Positions 17,395 to 27,372 of a stretch of DNA of 64,000 bases are shown here, piece by piece. The position numbers were made by a program, and so were the translations under genes. Under the pieces are notes generated by a model. The model was not told the origin of the DNA. It worked only from the letters and a program-made list of their open reading frames with translations, and did no database searches. The DNA comes from Acinetobacter sp. XS-4 (GTDB taxonomy: Bacteria; Pseudomonadota; Gammaproteobacteria; Pseudomonadales; Moraxellaceae). Positions within the stretch are counted from its first letter, which is position 1. Each line of letters begins with the position of its first letter. Where the stretch lies: positions 744,001 through 808,000 of the forward strand of contig NZ_CP094657.1 of assembly GCF_023920705.1 (NCBI RefSeq), in the 5' to 3' direction.

Positions 17395-17446
17395 ATGAGT
17401 AAAAACTCATTTTATCATGAGTTTTCATTATCTTTAATATATGAGT
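17395..17446. promoter_or_regulatory. ATGAGT/ACTCAT operator cluster
   Basis: ATGAGT occurs at 17395-17400, 17417-17422 and 17441-17446, and ACTCAT at 17405-17410. Two overlapping dyads result: ATGAGT-N4-ACTCAT, and the nine-base arms AAAACTCAT (17402-17410) with ATGAGTTTT (17417-17425) around six bases. The cluster sits between the LysR gene and the transporter it probably controls. Confidence 0.55.
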
Positions 17447-17498
17447 AAGCCAAGGTAGTTGCCAAAACAGCAAGCCTCAACAACACTCGAGTAAAGAA

Positions 17499-18404
17499 AT
17501 GAATAGCATTGTTTTATCTCTTTTTCCTTTAGTTGCATTAATTGCATCGGGATACTTATTTAAAAAATATCGTTTTTTTAGCGATGAGTTTTGGGCCGGG
17601 GCAGAGAAGCTCAATTATTATATTTTATTTCCTGCTTTGCTTTTTAGTACGCTATCGACCGCAAAAATTGACTTACAAAGCTTAAGCACAGCCATTATTG
17701 CGATGTTGATTGTGGTTTTAGCAGTAACCGCCTTTTTATACATACTTCGAATGTTTTGGCACATATCGCCTGCACGTTTTGGTGTGCATGTACAAAGTAT
17801 GGTTCGCTTTAATACCTATATTGGCTTGGCTCTAGTCACTTCGCTTTTTAAAAGTGAAGGAATGGCAATTCTGGCAATTTTATTGGCGCTTTGCATTCCA
17901 CTTGTGAACGTTATTTCAGTGCTTGCTTTAACCCCTAAAGAGCACATGGCAATGAAACCTGTTTTGATTGCACTTCTTAAAAATCCTTTAATTGCATCGT
18001 GTGTAGTAGGGGCAGCAGTCAATGCGCTTCATATCCCGATTTGGGAAGGCTTTACTCAGTTTATTAAGCTTTTTTCAGTGTCAAGTTTGCCATTAGGTTT
18101 GCTATGTGTTGGCGCAGCTTTACAGTTTATGCAAATTAAAAAGGACATCGTGGTATTGGCTGCTGATACATTTTCACGACTTTTAGCAGTGCCTGCCTTG
18201 GCTTACGCGGTTTGCATGTGGTTTGATTTACCAAATTTGCAAACACAGATTTTAGTCATTTTCTTTGCGCTACCGACGGCTTCTGCTTCATACATTTTAA
18301 CTAAGGTTTTGGGTGGCGATAGTCAGCTCATGGCAGCTGTAATTAGCTTTCAAACCTTATGTGCTGCCGTGACTTTACCATTAGTGATTTGGTGGATCTC
18401 TTAG
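17499..18404 (+). CDS. AEC-family transporter
   Basis: A 301-residue membrane protein with about ten helices in two five-helix halves, of the auxin efflux carrier (AEC) family, which in bacteria includes malate and malonate carriers. LNYYILFPALLFSTLS near residue 40 and the C-terminal ALPTASASYILTKVLGGD are characteristic. The substrate is probably an organic acid, to be inferred only from the family. Control by the divergent LysR gene is likely. Confidence 0.85.
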   Translation: MNSIVLSLFPLVALIASGYLFKKYRFFSDEFWAGAEKLNYYILFPALLFSTLSTAKIDLQSLSTAIIAMLIVVLAVTAFLYILRMFWHISPARFGVHVQSMVRFNTYIGLALVTSLFKSEGMAILAILLALCIPLVNVISVLALTPKEHMAMKPVLIALLKNPLIASCVVGAAVNALHIPIWEGFTQFIKLFSVSSLPLGLLCVGAALQFMQIKKDIVVLAADTFSRLLAVPALAYAVCMWFDLPNLQTQILVIFFALPTASASYILTKVLGGDSQLMAAVISFQTLCAAVTLPLVIWWIS

Positions 18405-18530
18405 GTTATAACTTAGTTAAGTCGCATTCTATTTTCTAAAAATAAATAGGCCGATTCTGACTTAATAAATGCTTTGCTACCTTCCTTATCTGATTATTGC
18501 TACACTTTTTTCTTTTTCAGGTGGATGAGT

Positions 18531-19547
18531 ATGTCCTTTGATCTCAAAGTCAACTTGCAGCAAAGGTCTGAACCGTCTGCACAGCAGAAAAAACTGAATC
18601 GCCTGATTGATAAAATAGAGCAGCAAAAAGTTAGCCTGAGCACATGGCAAAATGCACAAGCTGAGATTCAACAGCACATACGGCAAAAATTGATGCCTGT
18701 GTATAGCGATTTACATGAGGTCTTATTTCAGCAGTTGGATCAACTTTGGAATATGTTGCATAGCCACGAGTTTTCCAAAGCAGATATACAACAACTAGAC
18801 GAAAAAATTGCCCAGCTTGCACAAATGTTGAAGCGCTCCAAAATGCTATCGGCTGGACAGTTAGAGTTAGTGAAGCAGATCAATACCTTTTATGAGCAAC
18901 ATGTGGGGGAGTCGGTAAAAAAGAATAAAAAAGCTCAGTCAATAAAATTTGAATACGAAGAAAGTGCTGAGCAAGGTGCAGAGTTAGAAGAAGACTTTGA
19001 ACAATATGCTGCTGAGCAACAACAAGCGCGGGAACAAGCCAAGCAGCAAAGACAACAACAGAAACGTGAACAAGCCGAGCAGATGGCAACGCAGTCACTT
19101 AAAACAGTCTATTTAAAAATTGCCGCGATGATTCACCCAGACCGTGAGCAAGATGAAACAAAAAAACAGGAAAAAACTGAGTTGTTCCAACAGGCAAGTC
19201 AGGCCTACGAAAAGCAGGATTTGTTTTATTTACTCAAACTTCAGTTACAGCTTGAACAGAATAAAGGGCTAGGCGCTAAAGAATTATCTGCCGAGCAATT
19301 GCGGTTTTATAAACTTGCTTTAGATGCGCAAAGTCAGCAGCTTGAAAGCCAAATTGCTGAGATTTTGGATTCTTTTCAGTTAGCGAAGAATGTAAAAGCA
19401 GAGCATGTACATATTAGTGATGTCTATAAAGCTGTAGATGCTGATTGTGCTGAGCTAAAGCAGCAGGTGAAATGGGAAAAGGAACGTTTAAAGCATATGA
19501 AAAAGGTGAGTGGGGTTGAGATGTTATTGGAGAATGGGGTGCTTTAA
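18531..19547 (+). CDS. J-domain protein with coiled-coil N-terminus
   Basis: A 338-residue soluble protein. Residues 1-190 are Gln/Glu/Lys-rich and mostly helical, with a strongly charged Gln/Arg stretch at 160-187. A J-like domain follows, with the HPD tripeptide at 202-204 (KIAAMIHPDRE) and a helix with FQQASQAYEKQDLFYLLKLQ. The J-domain would stimulate an Hsp70 (DnaK); the long N-terminal part may choose the client. J-domains usually sit at the N-terminus, so the central place is notable. The ATG at 18531 is chosen over earlier in-frame starts because AGGTGG ends six bases before it. Confidence 0.75.
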   Translation: MSFDLKVNLQQRSEPSAQQKKLNRLIDKIEQQKVSLSTWQNAQAEIQQHIRQKLMPVYSDLHEVLFQQLDQLWNMLHSHEFSKADIQQLDEKIAQLAQMLKRSKMLSAGQLELVKQINTFYEQHVGESVKKNKKAQSIKFEYEESAEQGAELEEDFEQYAAEQQQAREQAKQQRQQQKREQAEQMATQSLKTVYLKIAAMIHPDREQDETKKQEKTELFQQASQAYEKQDLFYLLKLQLQLEQNKGLGAKELSAEQLRFYKLALDAQSQQLESQIAEILDSFQLAKNVKAEHVHISDVYKAVDADCAELKQQVKWEKERLKHMKKVSGVEMLLENGVL

Positions 19548-19593
19548 TTCATTAGATAATCTTATCGAGATAGCTAACTGATGAAAGTAATGA

Positions 19594-20508
19594 TTAGCTT
19601 TCAGGATTTTCCCAACTTGGTGGTTGTTTTTGCCAGTAACACCGAATAAATTCGATTAAAGCTTTTACTTTTGGGGAAATATGTCTTTTTGATGGATATA
19701 CAGCATAGATCGAGTGTTGTATTGGTGCAATATCCTCCAAGACTGGTACAAGTGTTCCTTGATAAATGTCATTGGTAACAAGATAAGCACCTACTTGGAT
19801 AATACCAAAATTATTTAGTGCCGCATCGCGTAGGGATTCAACATCATATAAGCGAATTCTACCTTGTGCTACATAGTCAATATTGTTTCCTTCAATATGA
19901 AAACGCCAAGGTGTTTGATGGCCTTGATGTAAATAAATAAGATTTTGATGTTGCTGTAGATCTTCTATTTTGTATGGTTTACCTTTTTCTTTCAGATAGC
20001 TAGGGCTAGCACAAGTGATTAACCAATGGCTGGCTAATTTTTGTTGCACTAGATTGCTGCTCACCTGTTGCCCAAATCGTATCGCAACGTCTATGCCATC
20101 ATGTATTAAATCTTGAAACTCATCAGAAAAAATTACTTCAATCTCGATTTCAGCATATACATTTAAAAAATCTAATATGATTGGCATCATATAAATTCGA
20201 CCAAAAGCAACAGGTACTGTAAGACGTAAACGTCCCTTCAGCTTTTGAGTACGTGTCATAATCAAGGTTTCAGTTTCTTCAACTTCTTGTAATATGCGTT
20301 GTGCGTACTCATAGAATAGATGCCCCTCGTCACTTAAACTCAAGGTGCGTGTAGTACGATAAATTAAACGGGTGTGGAACCTATATTCTAGGCGTTGAAT
20401 ACATTTACCTATTGCTGAGCGTGACAAATTAAGAGAGTCAGCTGCAGCGGTAAAGCTCCCAGTTTCAACGACACGTACAAAAATTAAAAGGTCAGATAAA
20501 TTAGTCAT
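19594..20508 (-). CDS. LysR-family regulator
   Basis: A 304-residue LysR regulator of the DsdC/AaeR-like group. The N-terminal helix-turn-helix contains SFTAAADSLNLSRSAIGKCIQRLE; the effector domain follows from about residue 90. The ATG at 20508 gives the usual LysR N-terminus (MTNLSDLLIFVRVVETGSF) with AGAG before it; a GTG at 20532 is possible. It is divergent from an MFS exporter gene, its probable target. Confidence 0.9.
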   Translation of the reverse strand: MTNLSDLLIFVRVVETGSFTAAADSLNLSRSAIGKCIQRLEYRFHTRLIYRTTRTLSLSDEGHLFYEYAQRILQEVEETETLIMTRTQKLKGRLRLTVPVAFGRIYMMPIILDFLNVYAEIEIEVIFSDEFQDLIHDGIDVAIRFGQQVSSNLVQQKLASHWLITCASPSYLKEKGKPYKIEDLQQHQNLIYLHQGHQTPWRFHIEGNNIDYVAQGRIRLYDVESLRDAALNNFGIIQVGAYLVTNDIYQGTLVPVLEDIAPIQHSIYAVYPSKRHISPKVKALIEFIRCYWQKQPPSWENPES

Positions 20509-20628
20509 CTCTGTTATAGCGAGATTAACCACTTTTATTCCCCATTGCTGGCACTCAAATGGAGTTTATCAAGTACAGGGTGGTAAGTATATTTTAGTAC
20601 AACATTATATTTGATGTACCCGCTCAAT

Positions 20629-21819
20629 ATGAAAACCCCCATTCTTAATGAACAAAAATCTCAAGCTGGTTTGCATGCTTGGTTAGCAGTTATAGCTGTT
20701 GCTTTGGCGATTTTTATTGTAGTTAGTGTAGAAATGCTACCTATTGGATTATTAACACCTATTGCAAAAAGTATGCAACAACAATTAGGAAGCATGAGTC
20801 TTATTGTTTCTACTCCATCTCTAGTTGCTGCAATTACTGCACCATGTGTCATTTTAGTATTTAACCGCATTACTCGTCGTAAACTAATTCTTTTATTTAT
20901 GTTGTTATTGTTTATTTCAACATTAGTTTTTGCAATGGCTAATGCATTTCATTGGTTGTTGCTGGCCCGAGTATTATTTGGAATTTCTATGGGGGGAATA
21001 TGGTCCCTAGCAGGAAGTATTGCAGTTCGTTTAGTTCCAACTGCACAAGTTGGGCTCGCCACTTCACTTATTTTTAGTGGTGTTGCTGCAGCTTCGGTAT
21101 TGGGTGTGCCAATGGGAGTTTATCTAGGGGATTTATTTGGATGGAGGATGGCATTTATTAGTATATCGATGTTAGTTGCAATAGTATTTTTAATGCTATT
21201 TTGGTCATTACCACCTCTTACGGTTCAACAAACGAGTACATGGAGAGAGGCTTTAGTTGTATTAAAAAAAACAAATATTGTCGTTGGGCTAGGGATGACC
21301 TTATTTATAGTTACAGGGCATTTTTCAGCATATACTTTTATACGTCCGCTACTACAAGAAATGGCCCATTTCTCTGATTCTTCTATTGGAGCTTTATTAC
21401 TAATTTATGGTGTTTTTGGAATTCTAGGTAATTTTATTTTAGGATTTAGTATTCAAAAATTTCTTTGGCAAACATTGTTTATCATTGCTTTATTATTGGG
21501 TAGTACATTATTTTTATTTATGTTTTTCGGTGATTCTAAGTTTCTTAGTCTAGCGTTACTTTTAATTTGGGGGCTTTCTTATGGTGGGGTTTCAATATCA
21601 TTAATGACTTGGATGATTCGTTCAGCTCCTATGCATATTGAGTTAGCATCTGCACTTAATATTACTATGTTTAATTTATCAATAGGATTAGGAGCTTTTT
21701 TAGGTGGGCTAATTTATGATGCCTTTGGAAGCGGGTTGAATCTATTTTTTGGAAGTGTATTAGCTTGTATTGCGGCCATTTTAATATTTATTAATCACAA
21801 TAAAAATCCCCTCATTTGA
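20629..21819 (+). CDS. DHA1-type MFS exporter
   Basis: A 396-residue major facilitator with twelve predicted helices, of the drug/nucleoside/sugar efflux DHA1 group: helix 1 has IFIVVSVEMLPIGLLTPIA, and loop 2-3 has the basic NRITRRK motif. In-frame starts at 20611 (TTG) and 20614 (ATG) are possible; none has a clear ribosome-binding site, and 20629 gives the usual short cytosolic N-terminus. It uses AGG, AGA and ATA codons more than nearby genes, hinting at acquisition together with its LysR partner. The stop codon lies inside the terminator stem. Confidence 0.82.
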   Translation: MKTPILNEQKSQAGLHAWLAVIAVALAIFIVVSVEMLPIGLLTPIAKSMQQQLGSMSLIVSTPSLVAAITAPCVILVFNRITRRKLILLFMLLLFISTLVFAMANAFHWLLLARVLFGISMGGIWSLAGSIAVRLVPTAQVGLATSLIFSGVAAASVLGVPMGVYLGDLFGWRMAFISISMLVAIVFLMLFWSLPPLTVQQTSTWREALVVLKKTNIVVGLGMTLFIVTGHFSAYTFIRPLLQEMAHFSDSSIGALLLIYGVFGILGNFILGFSIQKFLWQTLFIIALLLGSTLFLFMFFGDSKFLSLALLLIWGLSYGGVSISLMTWMIRSAPMHIELASALNITMFNLSIGLGAFLGGLIYDAFGSGLNLFFGSVLACIAAILIFINHNKNPLI

Positions 21820-21829
21820 GGGGATTTTT
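21802..21829. terminator. Bidirectional terminator between MFS gene and valS
   Basis: Thirteen-base arms (21802-21814 and 21817-21829) around a 2-base centre, with A and T tracts on both sides. The MFS stop codon at 21817-21819 is the first three bases of the right arm. It serves the convergent valS as well. Confidence 0.88.
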
Positions 21830-21846
21830 TGAATCAAATGACTGCA

Positions 21847-24744
21847 TTAAAGCGCAGCAATCTGCTCCATATTCGCTTTAACTTTCTCTAACTGAGCAGC
21901 AAACTCAGCAAGCTTCGCTTTTTCACCTTCAACAACAGCTGCAGGTGCTTTAGATACAAAGCCTTCATTTGCAAGTTTGCCCGCGATTTGGTCGTGTTGC
22001 TTTTGGATTTTATCCAAGTCTTTTTGCAAACGAGCAAGCTCAGCTTTAGGGTCAATTAAGCCTTTCATTGGTACAAATACTGATGCATGGCTGACAACGC
22101 TAGAGCAAGATAAAGGCGGTTCTTGGTCTTTATTCAAGAACTCAATGCTTTCAACTTTAGCTAGTGCTTTGAACAATGCTTCAATACGAATGATTTGTTC
22201 ACGTTCAGCGTCAGACGTGTTTTGAAGTAATACTGGCAACAAGCGCGCGTTACCTAAGCCTAACTCACCACGAATGTTACGTACTGCACCAATCAAACCT
22301 TGAAGCCATTGCATATCTGCTTCAGCTTGTTCATTGATTTTTGCTTGCTCAGGAATAGGGTATTGAGCAGTCATAATCGTTGGGCCGCCTTGACCAAGCA
22401 TTGGTGCAAGAGTCTGCCAGATTTCCTCTGTCAAATACGGCATTAATGGATGAGCCAAACGTAATGATGCTTCCATTACAGCAAGCAATACACGACGTAC
22501 TTCAGCTTTACGCTCTTCTGCAACTTCTGGATCATTCAGAACTGGTTTAGTTAACTCAACGTACCAGTCACAGTATTCATTCCAGATAAAGTCGTAAATC
22601 GCTTGAGCAGCAAGATCTAAACGGTACGTTGCGAACGCTTGATGTACAGCAGCTTCTGCTTTTTGCAGACGGCTGATAATCCATTGTTCTGGAAGTTCCC
22701 AAAGATCAGGACGTGCTTCTTGACCAACAGTTTGGCCTTCAACATTCATCAGAACGAAACGAGTTGCGTTCCAGATTTTGTTACAGAAGTTACGGTAGCC
22801 TTCAACACGTTTTAAGTCGAACTTGATATCACGACCAGTGTTTGCAAGCGCACAGAACGTGAAACGAACTGCGTCAGTACCGTAAGCATTAATACCTTCT
22901 GGGAACTCTTTACGCGTTGATTTTTCAATCTTCGCTGCATCTTTCGGGTTCATTAGGCCAGTCGTACGTTTTGCAACTAAACTTTCTAAATCAATACCGT
23001 CAATCAAGTCTAATGGGTCAAGTACGTTACCTTTAGACTTCGACATTTTTTGACCTTCACCATCACGTACCAAGCCGTGAACGTAAACAGTCTTAAATGG
23101 AACTTGTGATGAACCATCTTCATTTTTCATGAAGTGCAGGGTCATCATGATCATACGGGCAACCCAGAAGAAAATGATGTCAAAACCAGTCACCAATACA
23201 TCTGTTGGGTGGAAGGTTTTTAAGAAATCATTTAGTTCATCTTTCTTGTCGTCGCCAGTCCAACCCAAAGTTGAGAAAGTCCAAAGTGCAGATGAGAACC
23301 ATGTATCAAGAACGTCTTCGTCTTGTTTAAGTTCAACATCAGCAGCGATGTTGTTTTTCGCGCGTACTTCTTCTTCGTTACGACCAACATAGATGTTGCC
23401 ATTTGCATCGTACCAAGCTGGAATACGGTGACCCCACCAAAGCTGACGTGAAATACACCAGTCTTGAATGTCACGCATCCAAGCCATGTACATGTTGCTG
23501 TACTGTTCTGGAACAAACTTAATACGGCCATCTTGAACTGCTTCAATTGCAGGCTCAGCAAGCGGAGCAATTTTTACGTACCATTGGTCAGTCAGTAACG
23601 GCTCAATGATCACACCTGAACGGTCGCCACGTGGAGCTTTTAAGTCATACGGTTGGATTTGATCTAACCAGCCTTCAGCTTCCGCTTCAGCAACTAACTT
23701 CTTACGTGCTGCAAAACGTTCTAAACCAGCATATTCCGCAGGTGCAGTAATGGTTTTAGAAATTTGTTCGCCAGCTTTTGCAATATATTCAAACTCAGCC
23801 AAAACTTCGGCATTTTTGTTGAAGATATTAATGATTGGCAAGCTGTTGCGTTTACCTAGGTCATAGTCATTGAAGTCATGAGCAGGGGTAATTTTTACAC
23901 AGCCAGTACCGAAGTCTTTCTCAACGTAGTCGTCAGCAACGATCGGGATTAAACGACCAGTAATTGGCAATACAATATTTTTACCAACAAGGTGTGCATA
24001 ACGCTCATCTTCTGGGTGAACAGCTACAGCCGTATCGCCCAGTAATGTTTCAGGACGAGTCGTTGCAACGACTAAATAGTCTTTGCCATCTTGAGTTTTA
24101 ACTGATTTGTCTTCAAAGAAATATTTAAAGTGCCAAAGTGAGCCTTTTTCTTCTTTGCTTTCAACTTCAAGGTCAGAAAGTGCTGTTTGAAGTTTAGGAT
24201 CCCAGTTTACAAGACGCTTACCACGGTAAATTAAACCGTCTTCGTGCAAACGAACGAATACTTCTTTAACTGCGTTTGATAAACCTTCGTCCATTGTGAA
24301 GCGTTCACGTGACCAGTCTACAGATGAACCTAAGCGACGAATTTGTTTCGTAATTGTGCCGCCAGATTGTTCTTTCCATTCCCAAACTTTTTCGATGAAC
24401 TTATCACGGCCTAAGTCATGACGAGTCACACCTTGTAAACCAAGTTGACGCTCAACAACCATTTGAGTTGCAATACCAGCGTGGTCAGTACCCGGTTGCC
24501 ACAAAGTGTTTTTACCCATCATACGGTTATAACGGGTGAGGGCATCCATAATGGCATTGTTAAAGCCATGGCCCATGTGCAAACTACCTGTGACGTTTGG
24601 TGGTGGAATCATGATACAGAATGATTCACCGTGACCAGAAGGTTTGAAGTAACCTTGTTCTTCCCACGTTTGGTACCACTTCTTTTCGATCTCGGTTGGA
24701 TCGTATGTGGTCGCAATATTTTGAGCGGTTTGAGCGTCAGTCAT
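21847..24744 (-). CDS. valS: Valyl-tRNA synthetase
   Basis: A 965-residue class I aminoacyl-tRNA synthetase that charges tRNA-Val. The HIGH-type motif is HMGH (56-59, [12 protein letters not shown]) and the KMSKS motif is present in [20 protein letters not shown]. The editing domain and the C-terminal tRNA-binding coiled coil ([18 protein letters not shown]) are intact. Length is normal. It is a monocistronic leftward gene. Confidence 0.97.
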   Translation of the reverse strand: MTDAQTAQNIATTYDPTEIEKKWYQTWEEQGYFKPSGHGESFCIMIPPPNVTGSLHMGHGFNNAIMDALTRYNRMMGKNTLWQPGTDHAGIATQMVVERQLGLQGVTRHDLGRDKFIEKVWEWKEQSGGTITKQIRRLGSSVDWSRERFTMDEGLSNAVKEVFVRLHEDGLIYRGKRLVNWDPKLQTALSDLEVESKEEKGSLWHFKYFFEDKSVKTQDGKDYLVVATTRPETLLGDTAVAVHPEDERYAHLVGKNIVLPITGRLIPIVADDYVEKDFGTGCVKITPAHDFNDYDLGKRNSLPIINIFNKNAEVLAEFEYIAKAGEQISKTITAPAEYAGLERFAARKKLVAEAEAEGWLDQIQPYDLKAPRGDRSGVIIEPLLTDQWYVKIAPLAEPAIEAVQDGRIKFVPEQYSNMYMAWMRDIQDWCISRQLWWGHRIPAWYDANGNIYVGRNEEEVRAKNNIAADVELKQDEDVLDTWFSSALWTFSTLGWTGDDKKDELNDFLKTFHPTDVLVTGFDIIFFWVARMIMMTLHFMKNEDGSSQVPFKTVYVHGLVRDGEGQKMSKSKGNVLDPLDLIDGIDLESLVAKRTTGLMNPKDAAKIEKSTRKEFPEGINAYGTDAVRFTFCALANTGRDIKFDLKRVEGYRNFCNKIWNATRFVLMNVEGQTVGQEARPDLWELPEQWIISRLQKAEAAVHQAFATYRLDLAAQAIYDFIWNEYCDWYVELTKPVLNDPEVAEERKAEVRRVLLAVMEASLRLAHPLMPYLTEEIWQTLAPMLGQGGPTIMTAQYPIPEQAKINEQAEADMQWLQGLIGAVRNIRGELGLGNARLLPVLLQNTSDAEREQIIRIEALFKALAKVESIEFLNKDQEPPLSCSSVVSHASVFVPMKGLIDPKAELARLQKDLDKIQKQHDQIAGKLANEGFVSKAPAAVVEGEKAKLAEFAAQLEKVKANMEQIAAL

Positions 24745-24940
24745 AGTAGCTTAGATCGAATATGCATAAAAAATTGCACCTATTGTAGCAAAAAAATGCC
24801 TCGAAATTAATGTGCTGAAAACAGATAAACGGTTTTGTATTTTTTTCAAAAAACGGTAGATTTATGAAAGATGGATCACAATTTAATCGTGTAGACACAC
24901 GGCACAAAAATTACAAACGAATTGAAAAAGGATGTTGCTC

Positions 24941-25612
24941 ATGAGTTATGAAGTTTTTTTGAAAATTTCCGATTCAACTTATACCCAATTCGAGACCATT
25001 CGGCAGAAACTGCATGATGGGGTAAGTCAAAGTCAGGCAAAACCTTTAGGCGATGTACTCTCTGATCTTTCTTGTGAAATTATTGAACAGGTTTTTTCTG
25101 TGCTTTTACAGTCAGGAAGTACAACCATGTCTCCAAAACAACAAGCTGAGTCTGAAAAAGTGGTTCAGCAAGTTTTAGAGACTTTTCGAAAATATATGCC
25201 TTGGTCAGTTTCATTCTTTGGAAATGAGCGTCTTTTGCCTTTAGTCGATTACATGACATCTCTGATGAAAGAACAGGGGCAACAAGTTTATATTACCTAC
25301 CCAGTTACCCTGCAACTCGTACAACAAGCTCAAAACCTTACGCAGCAAATTCGTGACGGTAATATGCAAAGTATTACAGCGGCTTTTGAAACCTTAATAC
25401 AAATTGTAGATTTAGGCGTAACAAGCCTAGTACGTGAGCCTAAAAAGCGTTTAAAATTTAATTTAGTTGTCGATAAAACTCTTAACGGAGTGATCAACAT
25501 GACGACGCATTTGGGCTATAAACGTTTGGAAAAGTTAGGTACACAGATTGATCAGACCACAGCAACTCATTATATCAACCACTTTTTGGCCTTCATGCAT
25601 CAAGCAGCATAA
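24941..25612 (+). CDS. Conserved hypothetical protein
   Basis: A 223-residue soluble, mainly helical protein that I do not recognise. It has no signal peptide, membrane segment or cysteine-rich motif. The sequence MSYEVFLKISDSTYTQFETIRQ begins the product if the ATG at 24941 is used; AAGGA at 24928-24932 lies eight bases before it, which rules against the ATG at 24932. It precedes the SDR gene by 27 bp, so the two are probably cotranscribed. Confidence 0.7.
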   Translation: MSYEVFLKISDSTYTQFETIRQKLHDGVSQSQAKPLGDVLSDLSCEIIEQVFSVLLQSGSTTMSPKQQAESEKVVQQVLETFRKYMPWSVSFFGNERLLPLVDYMTSLMKEQGQQVYITYPVTLQLVQQAQNLTQQIRDGNMQSITAAFETLIQIVDLGVTSLVREPKKRLKFNLVVDKTLNGVINMTTHLGYKRLEKLGTQIDQTTATHYINHFLAFMHQAA

Positions 25613-25639
25613 TTTAAAAAGATAATAGGAACATAAAGC

Positions 25640-26446
25640 ATGGCCAAACTTGATACTTTACAAAATAAAGTGGTATGGATTACGGGAGCATCTTCTGGTT
25701 TGGGCAAGGCCTTAGCAGGGGAGTTGGCTTTGCAAGGGGCAGAAGTAATTTTGACTTCGCGTCGTTTTGAAGAATTAGAAGAGGTTCGAGTTGGTTTATT
25801 AAAACCAGAGCATCATTTGTCTGTAGTTGCCGATATTACTGATGAAAAACAAGTAGAAGAAGCTTACCAGCAGATTTTAAAAGCCAAAGGGCGAATTGAC
25901 TGGCTCATTAATAATGCGGGCTTAAGCCAACGTGCTTTAATTGAAGACACAACAATGGCAACCGAACGGGCCATTATGGAAGTCGACTATTTCTCTCAAG
26001 TGGCATTAACCAAAACTGTGCTGCCGACCATGCTAAAACAAAAGTCTGGCCGAGTTGTATTTGTGTCGAGTGTGGCAGGTTTATTAGGAACTCAGTACCG
26101 CGCAAGCTACTCTGCTGCTAAAGCTGCAATTCACATGTGGGCAAATAGTTTACGTGCTGAGGTCTCAGATCAAGGTGTTGAAGTTTCTGTTATTTTCCCG
26201 GGCTTTGTAAAAACAAATGTGTCCTTTAATGCGTTAAATGGTGCTGGGCAACCTCAAGGTCATCAAGATGAAGCCATTGAGAATGGTTTAGAGGCAAACG
26301 TATTTGCTCAGCAATCAGTTAAAGCCTTAATGCATGGTCAAGAATATATTGTTATTGGGGGAAGCAAAGAAAAACTAGGCGTTATGGTTTCTCGGATGTC
26401 ACCAAAACTTCTCTATAAAATGATTCGGAAAACAAAAGTAAAATAA
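25640..26446 (+). CDS. SDR-family oxidoreductase
   Basis: A 268-residue short-chain dehydrogenase/reductase. The nucleotide-binding TGASSGLG motif is at 15-22, NNAG at 91-94, the catalytic serine around 143-144 and the YxxxK pair at Tyr157/Lys161. It is complete for NAD(P)-dependent alcohol/ketone interconversion; the substrate is unknown. The RRFEELEEVR stretch after the second beta strand suggests NADP preference. Middle gene of a probable three-gene transcript. Confidence 0.9.
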   Translation: MAKLDTLQNKVVWITGASSGLGKALAGELALQGAEVILTSRRFEELEEVRVGLLKPEHHLSVVADITDEKQVEEAYQQILKAKGRIDWLINNAGLSQRALIEDTTMATERAIMEVDYFSQVALTKTVLPTMLKQKSGRVVFVSSVAGLLGTQYRASYSAAKAAIHMWANSLRAEVSDQGVEVSVIFPGFVKTNVSFNALNGAGQPQGHQDEAIENGLEANVFAQQSVKALMHGQEYIVIGGSKEKLGVMVSRMSPKLLYKMIRKTKVK

Positions 26447-26499
26447 AAAAGTGATTTCGCCGTGCTAAATTGATGGAAAACCCGCATAGAAGGTTCACC

Positions 26500-26934
26500 A
26501 TGGATCAAGATTATCACCGTATTTTAGACGTCATTACGCGTTTTCAATTGGTCTTTGACCAGAAAAATTGGGACGCTTTTGATGATTTATTGGCAGATCA
26601 ACTTGAGGTGGACTATTTCCAGTTTAGGGGAGAGCCTTTATGTGTCGTGTCTTGTCATGAGTATAAAGGTTCTCGGCAACAAGCTTTATCGCATTTACGG
26701 CTACAGCACAATTTGAGTAATCCTTTGATTCGGATTGAACAAGATCAAGCATGGTTAGAATGTAATTATCAAATTTATCGTTTTTCGGAAAATGATTATT
26801 TTCATTCATTTGGTCGTTATTATTTTACTTTGGTAAAACAACAGGGCAGTTGGAAAATTACTGGAATTTGCCAACATTTAACTAAAAATATTGGCAATCC
26901 ACGCATTCATTTTTCCGCTATTGGGCAGTGCTAA
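26500..26934 (+). CDS. NTF2/SnoaL-like domain protein
   Basis: A 144-residue protein with the NTF2-like alpha+beta cone pattern: an N-terminal helix pair (ITRFQLVFDQKNWDAFDDLLADQLEVDY) followed by strands ending WKITGICQHLTKNIGNP. Members bind small hydrophobic ligands or act as isomerases and dehydratases. The ATG at 26500 has AGAAGG six bases upstream and is preferred over starts at 26470 and 26473. It overlaps the end of the convergent YbjQ-like gene by 4 bp. Confidence 0.75.
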   Translation: MDQDYHRILDVITRFQLVFDQKNWDAFDDLLADQLEVDYFQFRGEPLCVVSCHEYKGSRQQALSHLRLQHNLSNPLIRIEQDQAWLECNYQIYRFSENDYFHSFGRYYFTLVKQQGSWKITGICQHLTKNIGNPRIHFSAIGQC

Positions 26935-27365
26935 TCTTTTACAGCAGTACCATAAGCAAATACTTCGACCATTCCACCTTGCATACCAAGTTCGGTTGTA
27001 CTCAGCCGAACTCCCATAATATGGTTAGCTCCTGCGGTATGAGCTTGTTGTTTTAAACGAACAATCGCTTCACGGCGAGCGCGTTCAACTACACTTTCAT
27101 AGCTGGTGAGTCGACCACCCAAAACGTTCTTAATGGATGCCAATACATATTTAAAGTAGTCATGAGAAATCACCACATTACTACTAATAAAATAGCCTAG
27201 CTGATCACTCGTCGAAAAACGATTGGTATCAATTCTGATATGGGCAAATTGCTGTTCTTTTTCTTGAAGTTCTTTCAAATGTTTTCGTTCAATATGGCGG
27301 CCAAAACCCCAACCAATACTGAAAAGAATGAGAAAAATAACAAGCTGAAAAATAAGATTTTCCAT
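26931..27365 (-). CDS. YbjQ-family protein with membrane anchor
   Basis: A 144-residue protein with one N-terminal membrane helix (residues 4-22), then the YbjQ/UPF0145 domain: FISSNVVISHDYFKYVLASIKNVLGGRLTSYESVVERARREAIVRL and GANHIMGVRLSTTELGMQGGMVEVFAYGTAV. This family forms pentameric rings and is annotated as putative heavy-metal binding, without firm function. A cytosolic paralogue is encoded 7 bp upstream, and the two should form an operon. Confidence 0.88.
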   Translation of the reverse strand: MENLIFQLVIFLILFSIGWGFGRHIERKHLKELQEKEQQFAHIRIDTNRFSTSDQLGYFISSNVVISHDYFKYVLASIKNVLGGRLTSYESVVERARREAIVRLKQQAHTAGANHIMGVRLSTTELGMQGGMVEVFAYGTAVKD

Positions 27366-27372
27366 TTTTTAC

